From Streptomyces rubrogriseus (GTDB lineage: Bacteria > Actinomycetota > Actinomycetes > Streptomycetales > Streptomycetaceae): DNA of 64,000 nucleotides. The notes beneath the pieces were generated by a model. That model was not told the origin of the DNA, ran no database searches, and saw only the letters and a list, made by a program, of their open reading frames with translations. The stretch spans positions 1,426,001-1,490,000 of the forward strand of contig NZ_CP116256.1 in NCBI RefSeq assembly GCF_027947575.1, given 5' to 3'. Made by a program: the position numbers and the translations under genes. This document shows positions 28,293 to 36,573 of this stretch, one piece after another (the stretch's first letter is position 1; every line of letters begins with the position of its first letter).

Positions 28293-30901
28293 CGCCGGGT
28301 GCTTCCTTCCAGGAGGTCGTCCGCGGAGGCGGGCCGCCGGCCGATGTCCAGCAGCGGCAGGTCGGGCTTCATCTGGTCGCGTTCGGGCACGAAGCCCACG
28401 ACCGGGTCGGGGGTGTCGGGGGCGTTCACGAAGGACACGAACCGGGCCAGTTTCTCCGGGTCGTTGATGGTCTCGGCCCACTCGTCGCGGTAGTGCGAGA
28501 CATGGGCCCGCATCAGGGACTCCAGCTCGTCGCAGATGCCGAGCGAGTCGTGCACGACGACGTCCCGTACGTGGTCCAGGCCGCCGGGGATGCGCTCCAG
28601 CCAGGTGGAGGTGCGCTCCAGCTTGTCGGCGGTGCGGATGTAGAACATCAGGAACCGGTCGATCAGGCGGACCAGTTCGGCGTCCGAGAGGTCCTGCGCG
28701 AGCAGGTCCGCGTGGCGCGGGGTGGCCCCGCCGTTGCCGCCGACGTACAGGTTCCAGCCGTTGGAGGTGGCGATCACCCCGAAGTCCTTCGACTGGGCCT
28801 CGGCGCACTCGCGGGCGCACCCGGAGACCGCCGACTTCAGCTTGTGCGGGGAGCGCAGGCCCCGGTAGCGCAGCTCCAGGTCGATCGCCATCCGCACCGA
28901 GTCCTGGACGCCGTAGCGGCACCAGGTCTGGCCCACGCAGGACTTCACCGTGCGCAGCGACTTCCCGTACGCGTGCCCCGACTCGAATCCGGCGTCCACC
29001 AGCCGCGCCCAGATCAGCGGCAGCTGCTCCACGCGGGCGCCGAACATGTCGATCCGCTGACCGCCGGTGATCTTCGTGTAGAGCCCGAAGTCCCGGGCGA
29101 TCTCGCCGATGACGATCAGCTTCTCCGGCGCGATCTCGCCGCCCGGGATGCGCGGTACGACGGAGTACGAGCCGTTGCGCTGGAGGTTGGCCAGGAAGTG
29201 GTCGTTGGTGTCCTGGAGCGCGGCCTGCTCGCCGTCCAGGACATAGCCGCTCGCGCCGATCGCCGGGGCCAGCGAGGCGATGATCGAACCGACCGCCGGC
29301 TTGCACACCTCGCAGCCCTCACCGCCCCGCGCGCCCTCCCGGCCGTGCCGGTCCAGCAGCTCCCGGTAGGAGGTGATCCGCAGGGCGCCGACGATCTCGT
29401 ACAGCTCCTCGCGGGTCTGCGCGAAGCAGCCGCACAGCCCCTTGTCGACCTCGACGCCGCTCGCCTCCAGCTCGGCGGTGACCAGCTGGCCGAGCACCTT
29501 CACGCAGGAACCGCAGCCGGTGCCGGCCCGGGTGCACTTCTTCACCTCGGGCACGGTCGTGCAGGAGTGCTCGGTCACCGCGCCCCGGATGGTGCCCTTG
29601 GTGACGTTGTGGCAGGAGCAGATCACCGCGTCGTCGGGCAGCGCGGCCGGGCCGAGCTGGGCCGGGGTCCCGGCACCGGCGGGAAGCACCAGCGACTCGG
29701 GGGAGACCGGCGGGACCGAACCGGTGAAGGCGCGCAGGGTGCCGTACGCCTCCGCGTCGCCGATCAGGATGCCGCCGAGCAGCGTGCCGTCGCGGCCCAC
29801 GACCAGCTTCTTGTACAGGCCAGCGCGGGAGTCGGAGTAGACGACGTCCAGGCAGTCCTCGGCGGTGCCGTGCGCGTCGCCGAAGGAGGCCACGTCCACG
29901 CCGAGCAGCTTCAGCTTGGTGGACAGGTCGGCGCCGGTGAAGGACGCCTCGTCGTCGGCGATCGTCGCGGCGGCCGTCTCGGCCTGCTCGTAACCGGGTG
30001 CCACCAGTCCGTACACCCGGCCGTCGGACGCCAGCGCGCACTCGCCGATCGCGAACACGCGCTCGTCGGTGACCGTGCGGCACCGCTCGTCGACGCTGAT
30101 CCCGCCGCGCTCGCCGACCGCGAGGCCGCAGTCCCGGGCCAGCTGGTCGCGGGGGCGGACACCGGCGCTGAACACCACGAGGTCGGCGGCGAGTTCGGAG
30201 CCGTCGGACAGCTTCATGCCGGTGACGGCGCCGTCCGCGCCGGTCACGATCTCCTGGGTGCCGACGCCCGTGTGGACGGACAGGCCCATCTCCTCGATGG
30301 TGCGCAGCAGCGCCGCGCCGCCGCCCTCGTCGACCTGCACCGGCATCAGGCGGGGCGCGAACTCCACGATGTGCGAGGTGAGTCCGAGCCCCTTGAGCGC
30401 ACCGGCGGCCTCCAGGCCGAGCAGCCCGCCGCCGACCACGGCACCGGTCGTCGCGTTCTTCGCGTACTCCTCGATCGCGAGCAGGTCCTCGATCGTGCGG
30501 TAGACGAAGCAGCCCTCGGCGTCCTTGCCGGGCACCGGGGGGACGAACGGGTAGGAGCCGGTGGCCAGGACGAGGACGTCGTACTCGACGACCAGCCCGG
30601 AGCGGGCGGTCACCTTGCGCGCCTCCCGGTCGATCGTCTCCGCCGGGTCCCCGACGCGCAGCTCGATGCCGTGCTCCTCGATGAAGGCCATGTCGGTCAG
30701 CGACAGGTCCTCGGGGGTCTTCCCCGAGAAGTACGAGGTGAGCTGGACGCGGTCGTAGGCGGGGCGCGGCTCCTCGCACAGGACGACCACGCGGTGGGTG
30801 CCGGTCAGGCCGCGCTCGGCGAGGGCCTCCAGGAAGCGCTGGCCGACCATGCCGTGGCCGACCAGCACGATCGTCGGGGGGTTCCCCGGGGTGGCGGTCA
30901 T
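28289..30901 (-). CDS. nirB: nitrite reductase (NADH) large subunit
   Basis: Reduces nitrite to ammonium with NAD(P)H, using FAD, [2Fe-2S], [4Fe-4S] and siroheme. 870 aa, normal length. FAD motif VGHGMVGQRF near residue 14 and NADH motif VVGGGLLGLEAAGAL near 155. The BFD-like [2Fe-2S] part has ICSCHNVTKGTI and GCGSCVK near 425-460. The C-terminal siroheme half has SCVGQTWCRYG and SGCARECAEAQSKDFG near 655-715, the [4Fe-4S]-siroheme cysteines. The start overlaps the upstream oxidoreductase stop by one base (TGATG). Siroheme could come from the chelatase at 44199. Expression is likely driven by the GlnR-like box at 32151. Confidence 0.95.
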   Translation of the reverse strand: MTATPGNPPTIVLVGHGMVGQRFLEALAERGLTGTHRVVVLCEEPRPAYDRVQLTSYFSGKTPEDLSLTDMAFIEEHGIELRVGDPAETIDREARKVTARSGLVVEYDVLVLATGSYPFVPPVPGKDAEGCFVYRTIEDLLAIEEYAKNATTGAVVGGGLLGLEAAGALKGLGLTSHIVEFAPRLMPVQVDEGGGAALLRTIEEMGLSVHTGVGTQEIVTGADGAVTGMKLSDGSELAADLVVFSAGVRPRDQLARDCGLAVGERGGISVDERCRTVTDERVFAIGECALASDGRVYGLVAPGYEQAETAAATIADDEASFTGADLSTKLKLLGVDVASFGDAHGTAEDCLDVVYSDSRAGLYKKLVVGRDGTLLGGILIGDAEAYGTLRAFTGSVPPVSPESLVLPAGAGTPAQLGPAALPDDAVICSCHNVTKGTIRGAVTEHSCTTVPEVKKCTRAGTGCGSCVKVLGQLVTAELEASGVEVDKGLCGCFAQTREELYEIVGALRITSYRELLDRHGREGARGGEGCEVCKPAVGSIIASLAPAIGASGYVLDGEQAALQDTNDHFLANLQRNGSYSVVPRIPGGEIAPEKLIVIGEIARDFGLYTKITGGQRIDMFGARVEQLPLIWARLVDAGFESGHAYGKSLRTVKSCVGQTWCRYGVQDSVRMAIDLELRYRGLRSPHKLKSAVSGCARECAEAQSKDFGVIATSNGWNLYVGGNGGATPRHADLLAQDLSDAELVRLIDRFLMFYIRTADKLERTSTWLERIPGGLDHVRDVVVHDSLGICDELESLMRAHVSHYRDEWAETINDPEKLARFVSFVNAPDTPDPVVGFVPERDQMKPDLPLLDIGRRPASADDLLEGSTRR

Positions 30902-32127
30902 CAGGAGCCTCCGTCTTGGGTGAGCAGGTGGAGCAGGGGGCCGCCGTCGGAGGGGAGCGGCTCTGCTCCCTCCCAGGCGCGCGCCAGCGCGCCGACGGTG
31001 CCGAGTTCGCCGACCAGGACCCCGCCCACCAGCCGGTCGTCGCGGACGACGACCTTGCGGTAGGTGCCCCGGGTGGCGTCGGCGAGCTGCACGACGTCGT
31101 CGCCGGGGCGGGGGTCGGTCTCGCCGAACGCGGCGAGGTCGAGGGGGTCGAAGGAGCCGCCGGACCCGGTGAGGGTGAGCCGGGTCAGCGAGCGGGTGCC
31201 GGTGTAGCGGGCGGTGCCGTCCCCGGCGAGCAGCTCGGCGAGGGCGCCGGCCTGTTCGAGGGCGGGCGCGGCCAGGCCGTAGACGCGGTCCGCGTGCTGG
31301 GCGCAGTCGCCGATCGCGCGGATGTGCGGGTCGGAGGTGCGCAGCTCGTCGTCGACGAGGACGCCCTTGCCGACCGCCAGTCCCGCCTCCCGCGCCAGCC
31401 CGGCCCGCGGCCGGACCCCGCAGGCGAGCACCACCAGGTCGGCGCCGAGGGCGTACCCGTCGCCCATCTCCACCGACCGCACCGCCCCGCCGACGCTGCG
31501 CACGTCCCGTACCCGGCACTCGGTGTGCACCTCCACGCCGAGGCCCTCCAGGTGCCGCCGGACCAGCGCGGAGGCCGCCGGGTCGAGCTGCCGCTCCATC
31601 AGCCGCTCGGACTGCTGGGCGAGGACGACCTGGGCGCCGCGCACGGCCAGCGCACGGGCGGCGGACACCCCGAGCAGCCCGCCGCCGATCACGACGGCCC
31701 GCACCCCCGGCCGTACCGCCTTCGACAACCCGAGGCAGTCGTCCATCGTCCGGAACGCGTGCACGCCCTCGGGCAGCTCGTGGTCCGGGGTGAACAGGCC
31801 GCGCAGGGGCGGTAGCACCGCGTTGGAGCCGGTGGCCAGGACCAGCGTGTCGTACGCGATCACCGACCCGTCGGCGCAGCGCACGGTCCGCCCGGCCCGG
31901 TCGATGCCGGTGACCCGGCCGCGCAGCAGCCCGGCGGGCGCGGGCAGGGCGATCACCTCGGGGCCGTACCGTCCGGCCAGCACCTCGGCGAGCAGCACCC
32001 GGTTGTACGGGCGGTGCTCCTCGTCGCCGAGCGTCAGCGCGGGCGTGCCCAGCTCACCGAGCCGCCGGGCGAGCGTCACGCCCGCGAGTCCGGCGCCGAT
32101 CACCACCACACGCGATTTCGAGGTCAT
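30901..32127 (-). CDS. FAD/NAD(P) oxidoreductase of nitrate/nitrite assimilation
   Basis: A 408-aa flavoprotein similar to the N-terminal reductase half of NirB but without Fe-S or siroheme domains. FAD motif VVIGAGLAGVTLARRL at ~8-23, ATGS near residue 97, NAD motif VVIGGGLLGVSAARAL near 145, and IRAIGDCAQHADRVYG near 266. It is first in the operon with nirB and nirD. NirB has its own reductase domain, so I infer this protein passes electrons to the nitrate reductase encoded separately at 40991-43243, like NasB of other bacteria. The ATG has no ribosome site; a -10-like CACGCT ends 7 nt upstream. Confidence 0.82.
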   Translation of the reverse strand: MTSKSRVVVIGAGLAGVTLARRLGELGTPALTLGDEEHRPYNRVLLAEVLAGRYGPEVIALPAPAGLLRGRVTGIDRAGRTVRCADGSVIAYDTLVLATGSNAVLPPLRGLFTPDHELPEGVHAFRTMDDCLGLSKAVRPGVRAVVIGGGLLGVSAARALAVRGAQVVLAQQSERLMERQLDPAASALVRRHLEGLGVEVHTECRVRDVRSVGGAVRSVEMGDGYALGADLVVLACGVRPRAGLAREAGLAVGKGVLVDDELRTSDPHIRAIGDCAQHADRVYGLAAPALEQAGALAELLAGDGTARYTGTRSLTRLTLTGSGGSFDPLDLAAFGETDPRPGDDVVQLADATRGTYRKVVVRDDRLVGGVLVGELGTVGALARAWEGAEPLPSDGGPLLHLLTQDGGS

Positions 32128-32150
32128 GGCACCGAGCGTGCGGTGCGGGT

Positions 32151-32188
32151 GTTACCCGGCCGCATCCCTTCTGTTTCCCACGGGGAAC
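32151..32188 (-). promoter_or_regulatory. GlnR-like operator of the nir operon
   Basis: On the minus strand: GTTCC-N6-GAAAC-N6-GATGC-N6-GTAAC, with exact 11-bp periodicity. The recalled GlnR consensus is GTNAC-N6-GAAAC-N6-GTNAC-N6-GAAAC; the elements match 4, 5, 3 and 4 of 5 bases. It ends 23 nt before the ATG at 32127. GlnR activates nitrate and nitrite assimilation in Streptomyces under nitrogen limitation. Confidence 0.7.
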
Positions 32189-32304
32189 GCTGCCCTCAGC
32201 GGGCGCGGGCGGTGCGTGTGAGGGCCCCGGCCGGGTGCGCGGGAACCTCAGAAGTCCCTCATCTCGATGGACGGCACATCCATCCCGTCCATAAGGTCGC
32301 GATC

Positions 32305-33087
32305 ATGCCCGACATATCGCTGACCACGGTCGTCCTGCTCTGCCTCGCCGCACTCGCGGCCGGCTGGATCGACGCCGTGGTCGGCGGCGGCGGCCTCCTG
32401 CTGCTGCCCGTGCTCCTGCTCGGCCTGCCCTCCGGCACCCCGGCCGCGCACGCGCTCGGCACCAACAAGGCGGTCGCCATCGTCGGCACCACCGGCGCGG
32501 CGGTGACGTACGCCCGCAAGGCACCGGTGGACGTGCGCACCGCCGTACGCATCGGCCTGGCGGCGCTGGCCGGGTCCTCGGGCGGCGCCTTCTTCGCCGC
32601 CGGGATGAGCACCGAGGTCCTGAAACCGGTGATCATGGTGGTGCTGCTCGCGGTCGCCGCCTTCGTGATCTTCCGCCCCGCCTTCGGCACCGCGCCCGCC
32701 ACCGGCCCGGCCACCCGCCGCCAGATCCTCGCCGCGATCGGTCTCGCGGGCCTCGGCATCGGCTTCTACGACGGCCTCGTCGGCCCCGGCACCGGAACCT
32801 TCCTGGTCCTGGCCCTCACCGCCCTGCTCCACCTGGACCTGGTGACCGCCTCGGCCACCGCCAAGATCGTCAACTGCTGCACCAACGCGGGCGCCCTCGC
32901 CACCTTCGCCTGGCAGGGCGCGGTGCTGTGGCAGCTGGCCGTCCTGATGGCCGCCTTCAACCTGGCCGGCGGCATGTTCGGCGCCCACACCGCCCTCAAG
33001 AGGGGCAGCGGCTTCGTCCGCGTCGTCCTGCTGACGGTGGTCTTCGCGCTGGTGGCGAACCTGGCGTACGAACAGTGGGTGGCCTAG
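32305..33087 (+). CDS. TSUP (TauE/SafE) family membrane transporter
   Basis: Anion permease of the sulfite exporter TauE/SafE family, 260 aa, about eight hydrophobic helices. It starts MPDISLTTVVLLCLAALAAG and has the duplicated family motif GGGGLLLLPVLL in the first half and GLVGPGTGTFLVLALTALL in the second. The substrate could be a sulfur or carboxylate anion. It is divergent from the nir operon with the GlnR-like box in between (117 bp from its start), so a link to nitrogen metabolism is possible but unproven. Its stop codon shares CTAG with the convergent oxidoreductase. Confidence 0.82.
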   Translation: MPDISLTTVVLLCLAALAAGWIDAVVGGGGLLLLPVLLLGLPSGTPAAHALGTNKAVAIVGTTGAAVTYARKAPVDVRTAVRIGLAALAGSSGGAFFAAGMSTEVLKPVIMVVLLAVAAFVIFRPAFGTAPATGPATRRQILAAIGLAGLGIGFYDGLVGPGTGTFLVLALTALLHLDLVTASATAKIVNCCTNAGALATFAWQGAVLWQLAVLMAAFNLAGGMFGAHTALKRGSGFVRVVLLTVVFALVANLAYEQWVA

Positions 33088-33992
33088 GGACGGTCCGCCG
33101 CGGCCCGGCGCAGGTTCAGGAGTTCCATCGCTCCCGTCGTGTCCTCGGTCCCGTGCCCCTCGGCGAGCCACCGCTCCGTCAGCGCCGTGTACGGCGTCAG
33201 CAGCTCCGGGCTCACGCCCTGCTCCTCGGCCGTGCGCAGCAGCGTCGCGTTGCCCGCCACCTGCATCGCGAGGTTGGAGACGACGCCCTTGCCGTAGTCG
33301 CCGCTCTCGATCTGGTCGGCCGCCTGACGGGCGGAGCCGGTCATCGCGCCGAGCCAGGACACCAGCAGCGGTGCGAAGTCCTTCGGGGCGATGTCCTCCG
33401 GGGCGATCAGCGCGAAGGCGTGCATGATGCCCGCGAACATGCCGCTCATCGCGCTCAGCAGCGCCACGTCGTGCAGCGCCGCGAAGCCCGCGTCCTCGCC
33501 CACGTAACGGGTGCCGGCCGGGACGGCGAGGGTGTCCCGGTGCTCCTCGAACAGCTCGGGGGAGCCGCTGTAGAAGACGTACCCGCCGGAGTCCGGGGAG
33601 CCGATCATCGGCGGTACGGCCATGATCCCGCCGTCCAGGAAGCGGGCTCCGCGCGCCGTCGCCCACGCGGCGCGGGCGCGGCCCTCGGCGGGCGTCCCGG
33701 TGGTGAGGTTCACCAGGTCCCGGCCGGTCAGGTCGGCCCCGTCCAGGGCCGCGCCGACCGAGGCGTCGTCGAGCAGGCAGACGATCACCAGGCGGCTCGC
33801 GGCCACCGCCTCGGCGGCGCTCGCGGCTACGGCCGCCCCCTCGGCGGCGAGGGTCCCGGTGCGGGCGGCGGTGCGGTTCCAGACGGTCACGGGGTGGCCC
33901 GCGGCGAGCCAGGCGCGGGCCAGGGCGGTGCCCATGGCGCCGGTGCCGAGGACGGTGAGCGGAATACGGGCGGCGGGTGTCTTGTCAGTCAT
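33084..33992 (-). CDS. NAD(P)-dependent imine-reductase-like dehydrogenase
   Basis: Member of the beta-hydroxyacid/6-phosphogluconate dehydrogenase superfamily, 302 aa, closest in layout to imine reductases. The N-terminal Rossmann motif is VLGTGAMGTALARAW (residues ~14-28) followed by WNRTAART, whose Arg fits NADPH. A ~20-residue interdomain helix and the C-terminal all-helical domain with EAGFAALHD-like EDAGFAALHDVALL follow. The usual dehydrogenase Lys is not obvious, as in imine reductases. It is divergent from an HxlR-type regulator gene with an inverted repeat in between. The natural substrate is not known. Confidence 0.8.
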   Translation of the reverse strand: MTDKTPAARIPLTVLGTGAMGTALARAWLAAGHPVTVWNRTAARTGTLAAEGAAVAASAAEAVAASRLVIVCLLDDASVGAALDGADLTGRDLVNLTTGTPAEGRARAAWATARGARFLDGGIMAVPPMIGSPDSGGYVFYSGSPELFEEHRDTLAVPAGTRYVGEDAGFAALHDVALLSAMSGMFAGIMHAFALIAPEDIAPKDFAPLLVSWLGAMTGSARQAADQIESGDYGKGVVSNLAMQVAGNATLLRTAEEQGVSPELLTPYTALTERWLAEGHGTEDTTGAMELLNLRRAAADRP

Positions 33993-34030
33993 GGTGATCA
34001 GGTTCCGACGGGGCCGGTGACCGCTCAAGT

Positions 34031-34048
34031 ACCTACTTCGGAGTGGGT
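34031..34048. promoter_or_regulatory. probable HxlR operator
   Basis: ACCTACT-TCGG-AGTGGGT is a 7-bp inverted repeat (6 of 7 pairs) in the 107-bp gap between the divergent oxidoreductase (33992) and HxlR gene (34100). Such GTAC/TACTT half-sites are common for HxlR-type regulators. Confidence 0.5.
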
Positions 34049-34099
34049 GGTTACCCCGGCGGAAGCGTGCAGGCAGCGGGCAGGGAAGGGGTGACGCGT

Positions 34100-34489
34100 A
34101 TGGGGACGGCACGGCGGCCGGGGGCGTACCACTGCGGGGTCGACGCGGCGATGGACGTGATCGGCGGGAAGTGGAAGGTACTGATCCTGTGGGCCCTCGG
34201 CGAGGGCATGTACCGCTTCGGCGCACTGCGCCGCGCGCTGCCGGGCGTCACCGAGAAGGTGCTCGCCGCGCAGCTGCGGGAGCTGGAGGCCGCCGGCATC
34301 GTGCACCGCGAGGAGTACGGCGAGGTGCCGCCCCGCGTGGAGTACTCGCTGACCGCCCGGGGCGTCGCCCTCAACGAGGCGCTGGTGCCGCTCGGCGCGT
34401 GGGGGAAGGCGCACGTGCTGAACGTGTCACCGGCTCCCGGTCAGGTGGGCGAAGACGACCACGTTGCCCTGGTACCCGGTACTGCGTGA
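34100..34489 (+). CDS. HxlR-family winged-helix regulator
   Basis: A 129-aa MarR-like regulator of the HxlR/DUF24 type. It has the diagnostic start YHCGVDAAMDVIGGKWKVLILW, with the conserved Cys used for aldehyde or thiol sensing in this family, and LPGVTEKVLAAQLRELEAAGIV as the recognition helix region. The ATG at 34100 is chosen for the GGAAGGGG site 8 nt upstream. Its last ~21 codons run antisense across the end of the sortase gene (63 bp overlap), a C-terminal part with no family conservation. It likely controls the divergent oxidoreductase. Confidence 0.85.
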   Translation: MGTARRPGAYHCGVDAAMDVIGGKWKVLILWALGEGMYRFGALRRALPGVTEKVLAAQLRELEAAGIVHREEYGEVPPRVEYSLTARGVALNEALVPLGAWGKAHVLNVSPAPGQVGEDDHVALVPGTA

Positions 34490-35059
34490 GTAGGGGCCGC
34501 CGCAGGTGATGACCCGCAGTTCGGGGCGGTCGGCGGCGCCGTAGACCTTCTCGTCGGGGAAGGCGTCGGCGGCGTAGACCTCCACCGCGTCCACCGTGAA
34601 CACGGCGACGCCGCCGTCGCGCCGGTCGATCTCGATCGCCGAGCCCTTCTCCAGGGCACCGAGGCGGTAGAAGACGGCGGGGCCCTCCGCGTTGTCGACG
34701 TGCCCGGCGACGATCGCGGTGCCCGTCTCGCCGGGGGTGGTGCCGGCCTCGTACCAGCCGGCGAGGTTCTTCTTCTCGGCGGGCGGCACGTCCAGGCTGC
34801 CCGTCCCGGTCAGGCCCAGGCCGGTCAGCGGCGCGTCCACGCCGATCGCCGGGATGCGGACCCGGTCCGGCGGGGAGGGCGGCAGCGCCGGAGCGGCGGC
34901 GCCCCGGTCGGCGTGCCCGGCCCGGCCGGTGGTGCCGGACTGCGCGGCCGACGGTTGCGGCGGGGCGTCGGGACGGGAGCCGCCCAGCAGTAGCCATCCG
35001 CCCGAGCAGAGGGCGACCGCGGTGACGGCCGCTATCGCGGTGTCCTTGACCCTGCGCAT
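34427..35059 (-). CDS. class F sortase
   Basis: A 210-aa transpeptidase anchored by one N-terminal helix (TAIAAVTAVALCSGGWLLLG). A Pro/Ala-rich linker leads to the sortase barrel: PDRVRIPAIGVDAPLTGLGL near residue 70, catalytic His in IVAGHVDN near 128 and catalytic Cys in LRVITCGGPY near 187, followed by an Arg-containing end NVVVFAHLTGSR. Class F sortases are typical of actinobacteria and usually have few known substrates. The ATG has GAGGGGA upstream. A secreted protein with a C-terminal helix is encoded immediately upstream on the same strand (118 bp gap) and is its probable partner. Confidence 0.88.
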   Translation of the reverse strand: MRRVKDTAIAAVTAVALCSGGWLLLGGSRPDAPPQPSAAQSGTTGRAGHADRGAAAPALPPSPPDRVRIPAIGVDAPLTGLGLTGTGSLDVPPAEKKNLAGWYEAGTTPGETGTAIVAGHVDNAEGPAVFYRLGALEKGSAIEIDRRDGGVAVFTVDAVEVYAADAFPDEKVYGAADRPELRVITCGGPYSRSTGYQGNVVVFAHLTGSR

Positions 35060-35177
35060 GACGTCCCCTCTCCCTCGGATCCCTGGGACCCCCGGCCCCC
35101 TCCGGGCCGCGAGGGGCGTCGGACCCGGAGGGGGTGGGGAAGTGCGGTACCGGCGGACGGGCAGCGGAGGGTGCCCG

Positions 35178-35720
35178 TCAGATCCCGTCGCCTCTCGCCC
35201 GGCGATGCAGGAGCCAGGTACCGCCCGCGGCGGCGACGGCGAGAGCCGCCACGCCGGCCGCGGTCTGCACGGGGTCGGTGCCAAGAGCGCCGCCGACCCC
35301 CGTCTTCACGCTTCCCCTGGGGTACACCTGCTCGGCGGCCGAGGACAGCGTGACCACCAGGTCACCCGTCACCCGCCGCTCGTCGTCCCCACAGGTCGCG
35401 ACGATCTCGTACGTCCCCGGCTGCGCGCTCGGCGGCACCTCGAAGTGGCCGGTCGCCTCGCCCTCGCCGCTGCCCGGCGCCAGCGGGAACGCGCCCGCCC
35501 CGACCGCGCTGGCGTCACCCGCCGCCGAGCCGCCCGCTCCGCACACCGCGGTCGTCACCGCGGCCCGGTCGCCCGGCACGACCGAGGCCGGATACACCGT
35601 CAGGCCGCCGGTGGAGGCGGCATCCCCGGCGTACACCGGGGCCGCGGTGGCCGCGGTGGTCAGACCGACGGCCGCGGCGGCGAGCGCGGTACCGGTCAGC
35701 AGGCGGGCGGTACGTCGCAT
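35178..35720 (-). CDS. secreted protein with C-terminal anchor, sortase partner
   Basis: A 180-aa exported protein of unknown function. The signal peptide ends in ATAAPVYAG or similar (residues 1-30). The central part has two Cys (AVCGAGG and VATCGDDE) likely to be disulfide-linked and a pattern of an Ig-like beta domain (PGTYEIVATCGDD). The C-terminus has VKTGVGG, then a hydrophobic helix GVAALAVAAAGGTWLL and a basic tail HRRARGDGI. This resembles a sorting signal but lacks LPXTG or LAXTG. AAAGGAG precedes the ATG. The class F sortase follows at 118 bp, so the two likely work together. Confidence 0.75.
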   Translation of the reverse strand: MRRTARLLTGTALAAAAVGLTTAATAAPVYAGDAASTGGLTVYPASVVPGDRAAVTTAVCGAGGSAAGDASAVGAGAFPLAPGSGEGEATGHFEVPPSAQPGTYEIVATCGDDERRVTGDLVVTLSSAAEQVYPRGSVKTGVGGALGTDPVQTAAGVAALAVAAAGGTWLLHRRARGDGI

Positions 35721-35846
35721 CGGTGCTCCTTTGAGCTCTTCGGTGGCCCCTGCCCTACCGAGGAAAGGCGCACCGGCCCCGGCCCGCTCCCCGGGCGGTG
35801 TGAACGGGTGACCGGTGCCTCCGAACGGGCCCGGGAGCGACGCGGC

Positions 35847-35877
35847 TTGACCTCAAGCAAACTTGAGGTACCAGGCT
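35847..35877 (+). promoter_or_regulatory. SoxR box with stretched promoter spacer
   Basis: CCTCAAG-CAAA-CTTGAGG (35851-35868) is a perfect 7-bp inverted repeat and almost identical to the E. coli soxS SoxR site. It lies between TTGACC (35847-35852) and CAGGCT (35872-35877), a 19-bp spacer of the over-long kind activated by MerR-family proteins. The ATG at 35885 is 7 nt after the -10-like element, so the message would be leaderless. Confidence 0.85.
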
Positions 35878-35884
35878 CTCCCGC

Positions 35885-35962
35885 ATGAACACCATGAACA
35901 CCATGAACCCCATGAGCGCCACGAACCCCATGAGCGCCACGAACCCCATGAGCGCCACGACC
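35885..35962 (+). repeat. 9/18-bp tandem repeat at the reductase 5' end
   Basis: Three 9-mers of the type ATGAACACC/ATGAACCCC are followed by two and a half copies of the 18-mer ATGAGCGCCACGAACCCC. All units are in frame, so there are six ATG codons in the first 22 codons. Confidence 0.9.
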
Positions 35963-36553
35963 GCCGTGAGCACGACGACCGCGCCGCTCCGCGTCACCCT
36001 GCTCGTCGGCAGCAACCGCCACGGCCGCTTCGGCCCCGTCGTCGCCGACTGGCTCCTGGACCACCTCCGGGCCCACGACGACCTGGTCCCCGAGGTGGTG
36101 GACGTCGCCGGGACCGACCTGCCCACCACCCTCGCCCCGACCCCGGAAGCGACCGCCGCGCTGGCGGAGATCACCCCGAAACTGGCGGACGCCGACGCGT
36201 TCGTCGTGCTGACCCCCGAGTACAACCACTCGTTCCCGGCGGGTCTGAAGAACGTCATCGACTGGCACTTCACCGAGTGGCGGGCCAAGCCCGTCGGCCT
36301 GGTCTCCTACGGCGGCCTGGCCGGCGGCCTGCGGGCCGCGGAGCACCTGCGTCAGGTCTTCGCCGAACTGCACGCCGTCACCGTCCGGGACACCGTCTCC
36401 TTCCACAACGCGGGCGCGTCCTTCGACGGCGAGGGCAGGCTCAGGGACCCGTCCGGTCCGGACGCGGCGGCCAAGACGATGCTCGACCAACTGGTGTGGT
36501 GGGGACACGCCCTGCGGGAGGCGAAGGAGAAGCGGCCCTACGACGGCGCGTGA
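35885..36553 (+). CDS. NAD(P)H-dependent FMN reductase, SoxR target
   Basis: Flavodoxin-fold quinone/flavin reductase, 222 aa. FMN-binding motif VGSNRHGRFGPVVADWL near residues 42-58 and the family signature TPEYNHSFPAGLKNVIDW near 109-126. The first ~26 residues are a tandem repeat (MNTMNTMNPMSATNPMSATNP) outside the fold. A near-perfect SoxR box lies 17-34 bp upstream. From memory, SCO2478, a reductase, is one of the few SoxR targets of S. coelicolor and this is probably its ortholog; SoxR there responds to redox-active antibiotics. If the mRNA is leaderless the ATG at 35885 is the start. Confidence 0.9.
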   Translation: MNTMNTMNPMSATNPMSATNPMSATTAVSTTTAPLRVTLLVGSNRHGRFGPVVADWLLDHLRAHDDLVPEVVDVAGTDLPTTLAPTPEATAALAEITPKLADADAFVVLTPEYNHSFPAGLKNVIDWHFTEWRAKPVGLVSYGGLAGGLRAAEHLRQVFAELHAVTVRDTVSFHNAGASFDGEGRLRDPSGPDAAAKTMLDQLVWWGHALREAKEKRPYDGA

Positions 36554-36573
36554 GGCGCCGCGTAAACGTCGCC

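Noticed and set aside
33084..33087. Possible gene fusion or overlap error between the TSUP transporter and oxidoreductase
   Set aside because: The two genes are convergent and simply share CTAG, each with its own stop codon.
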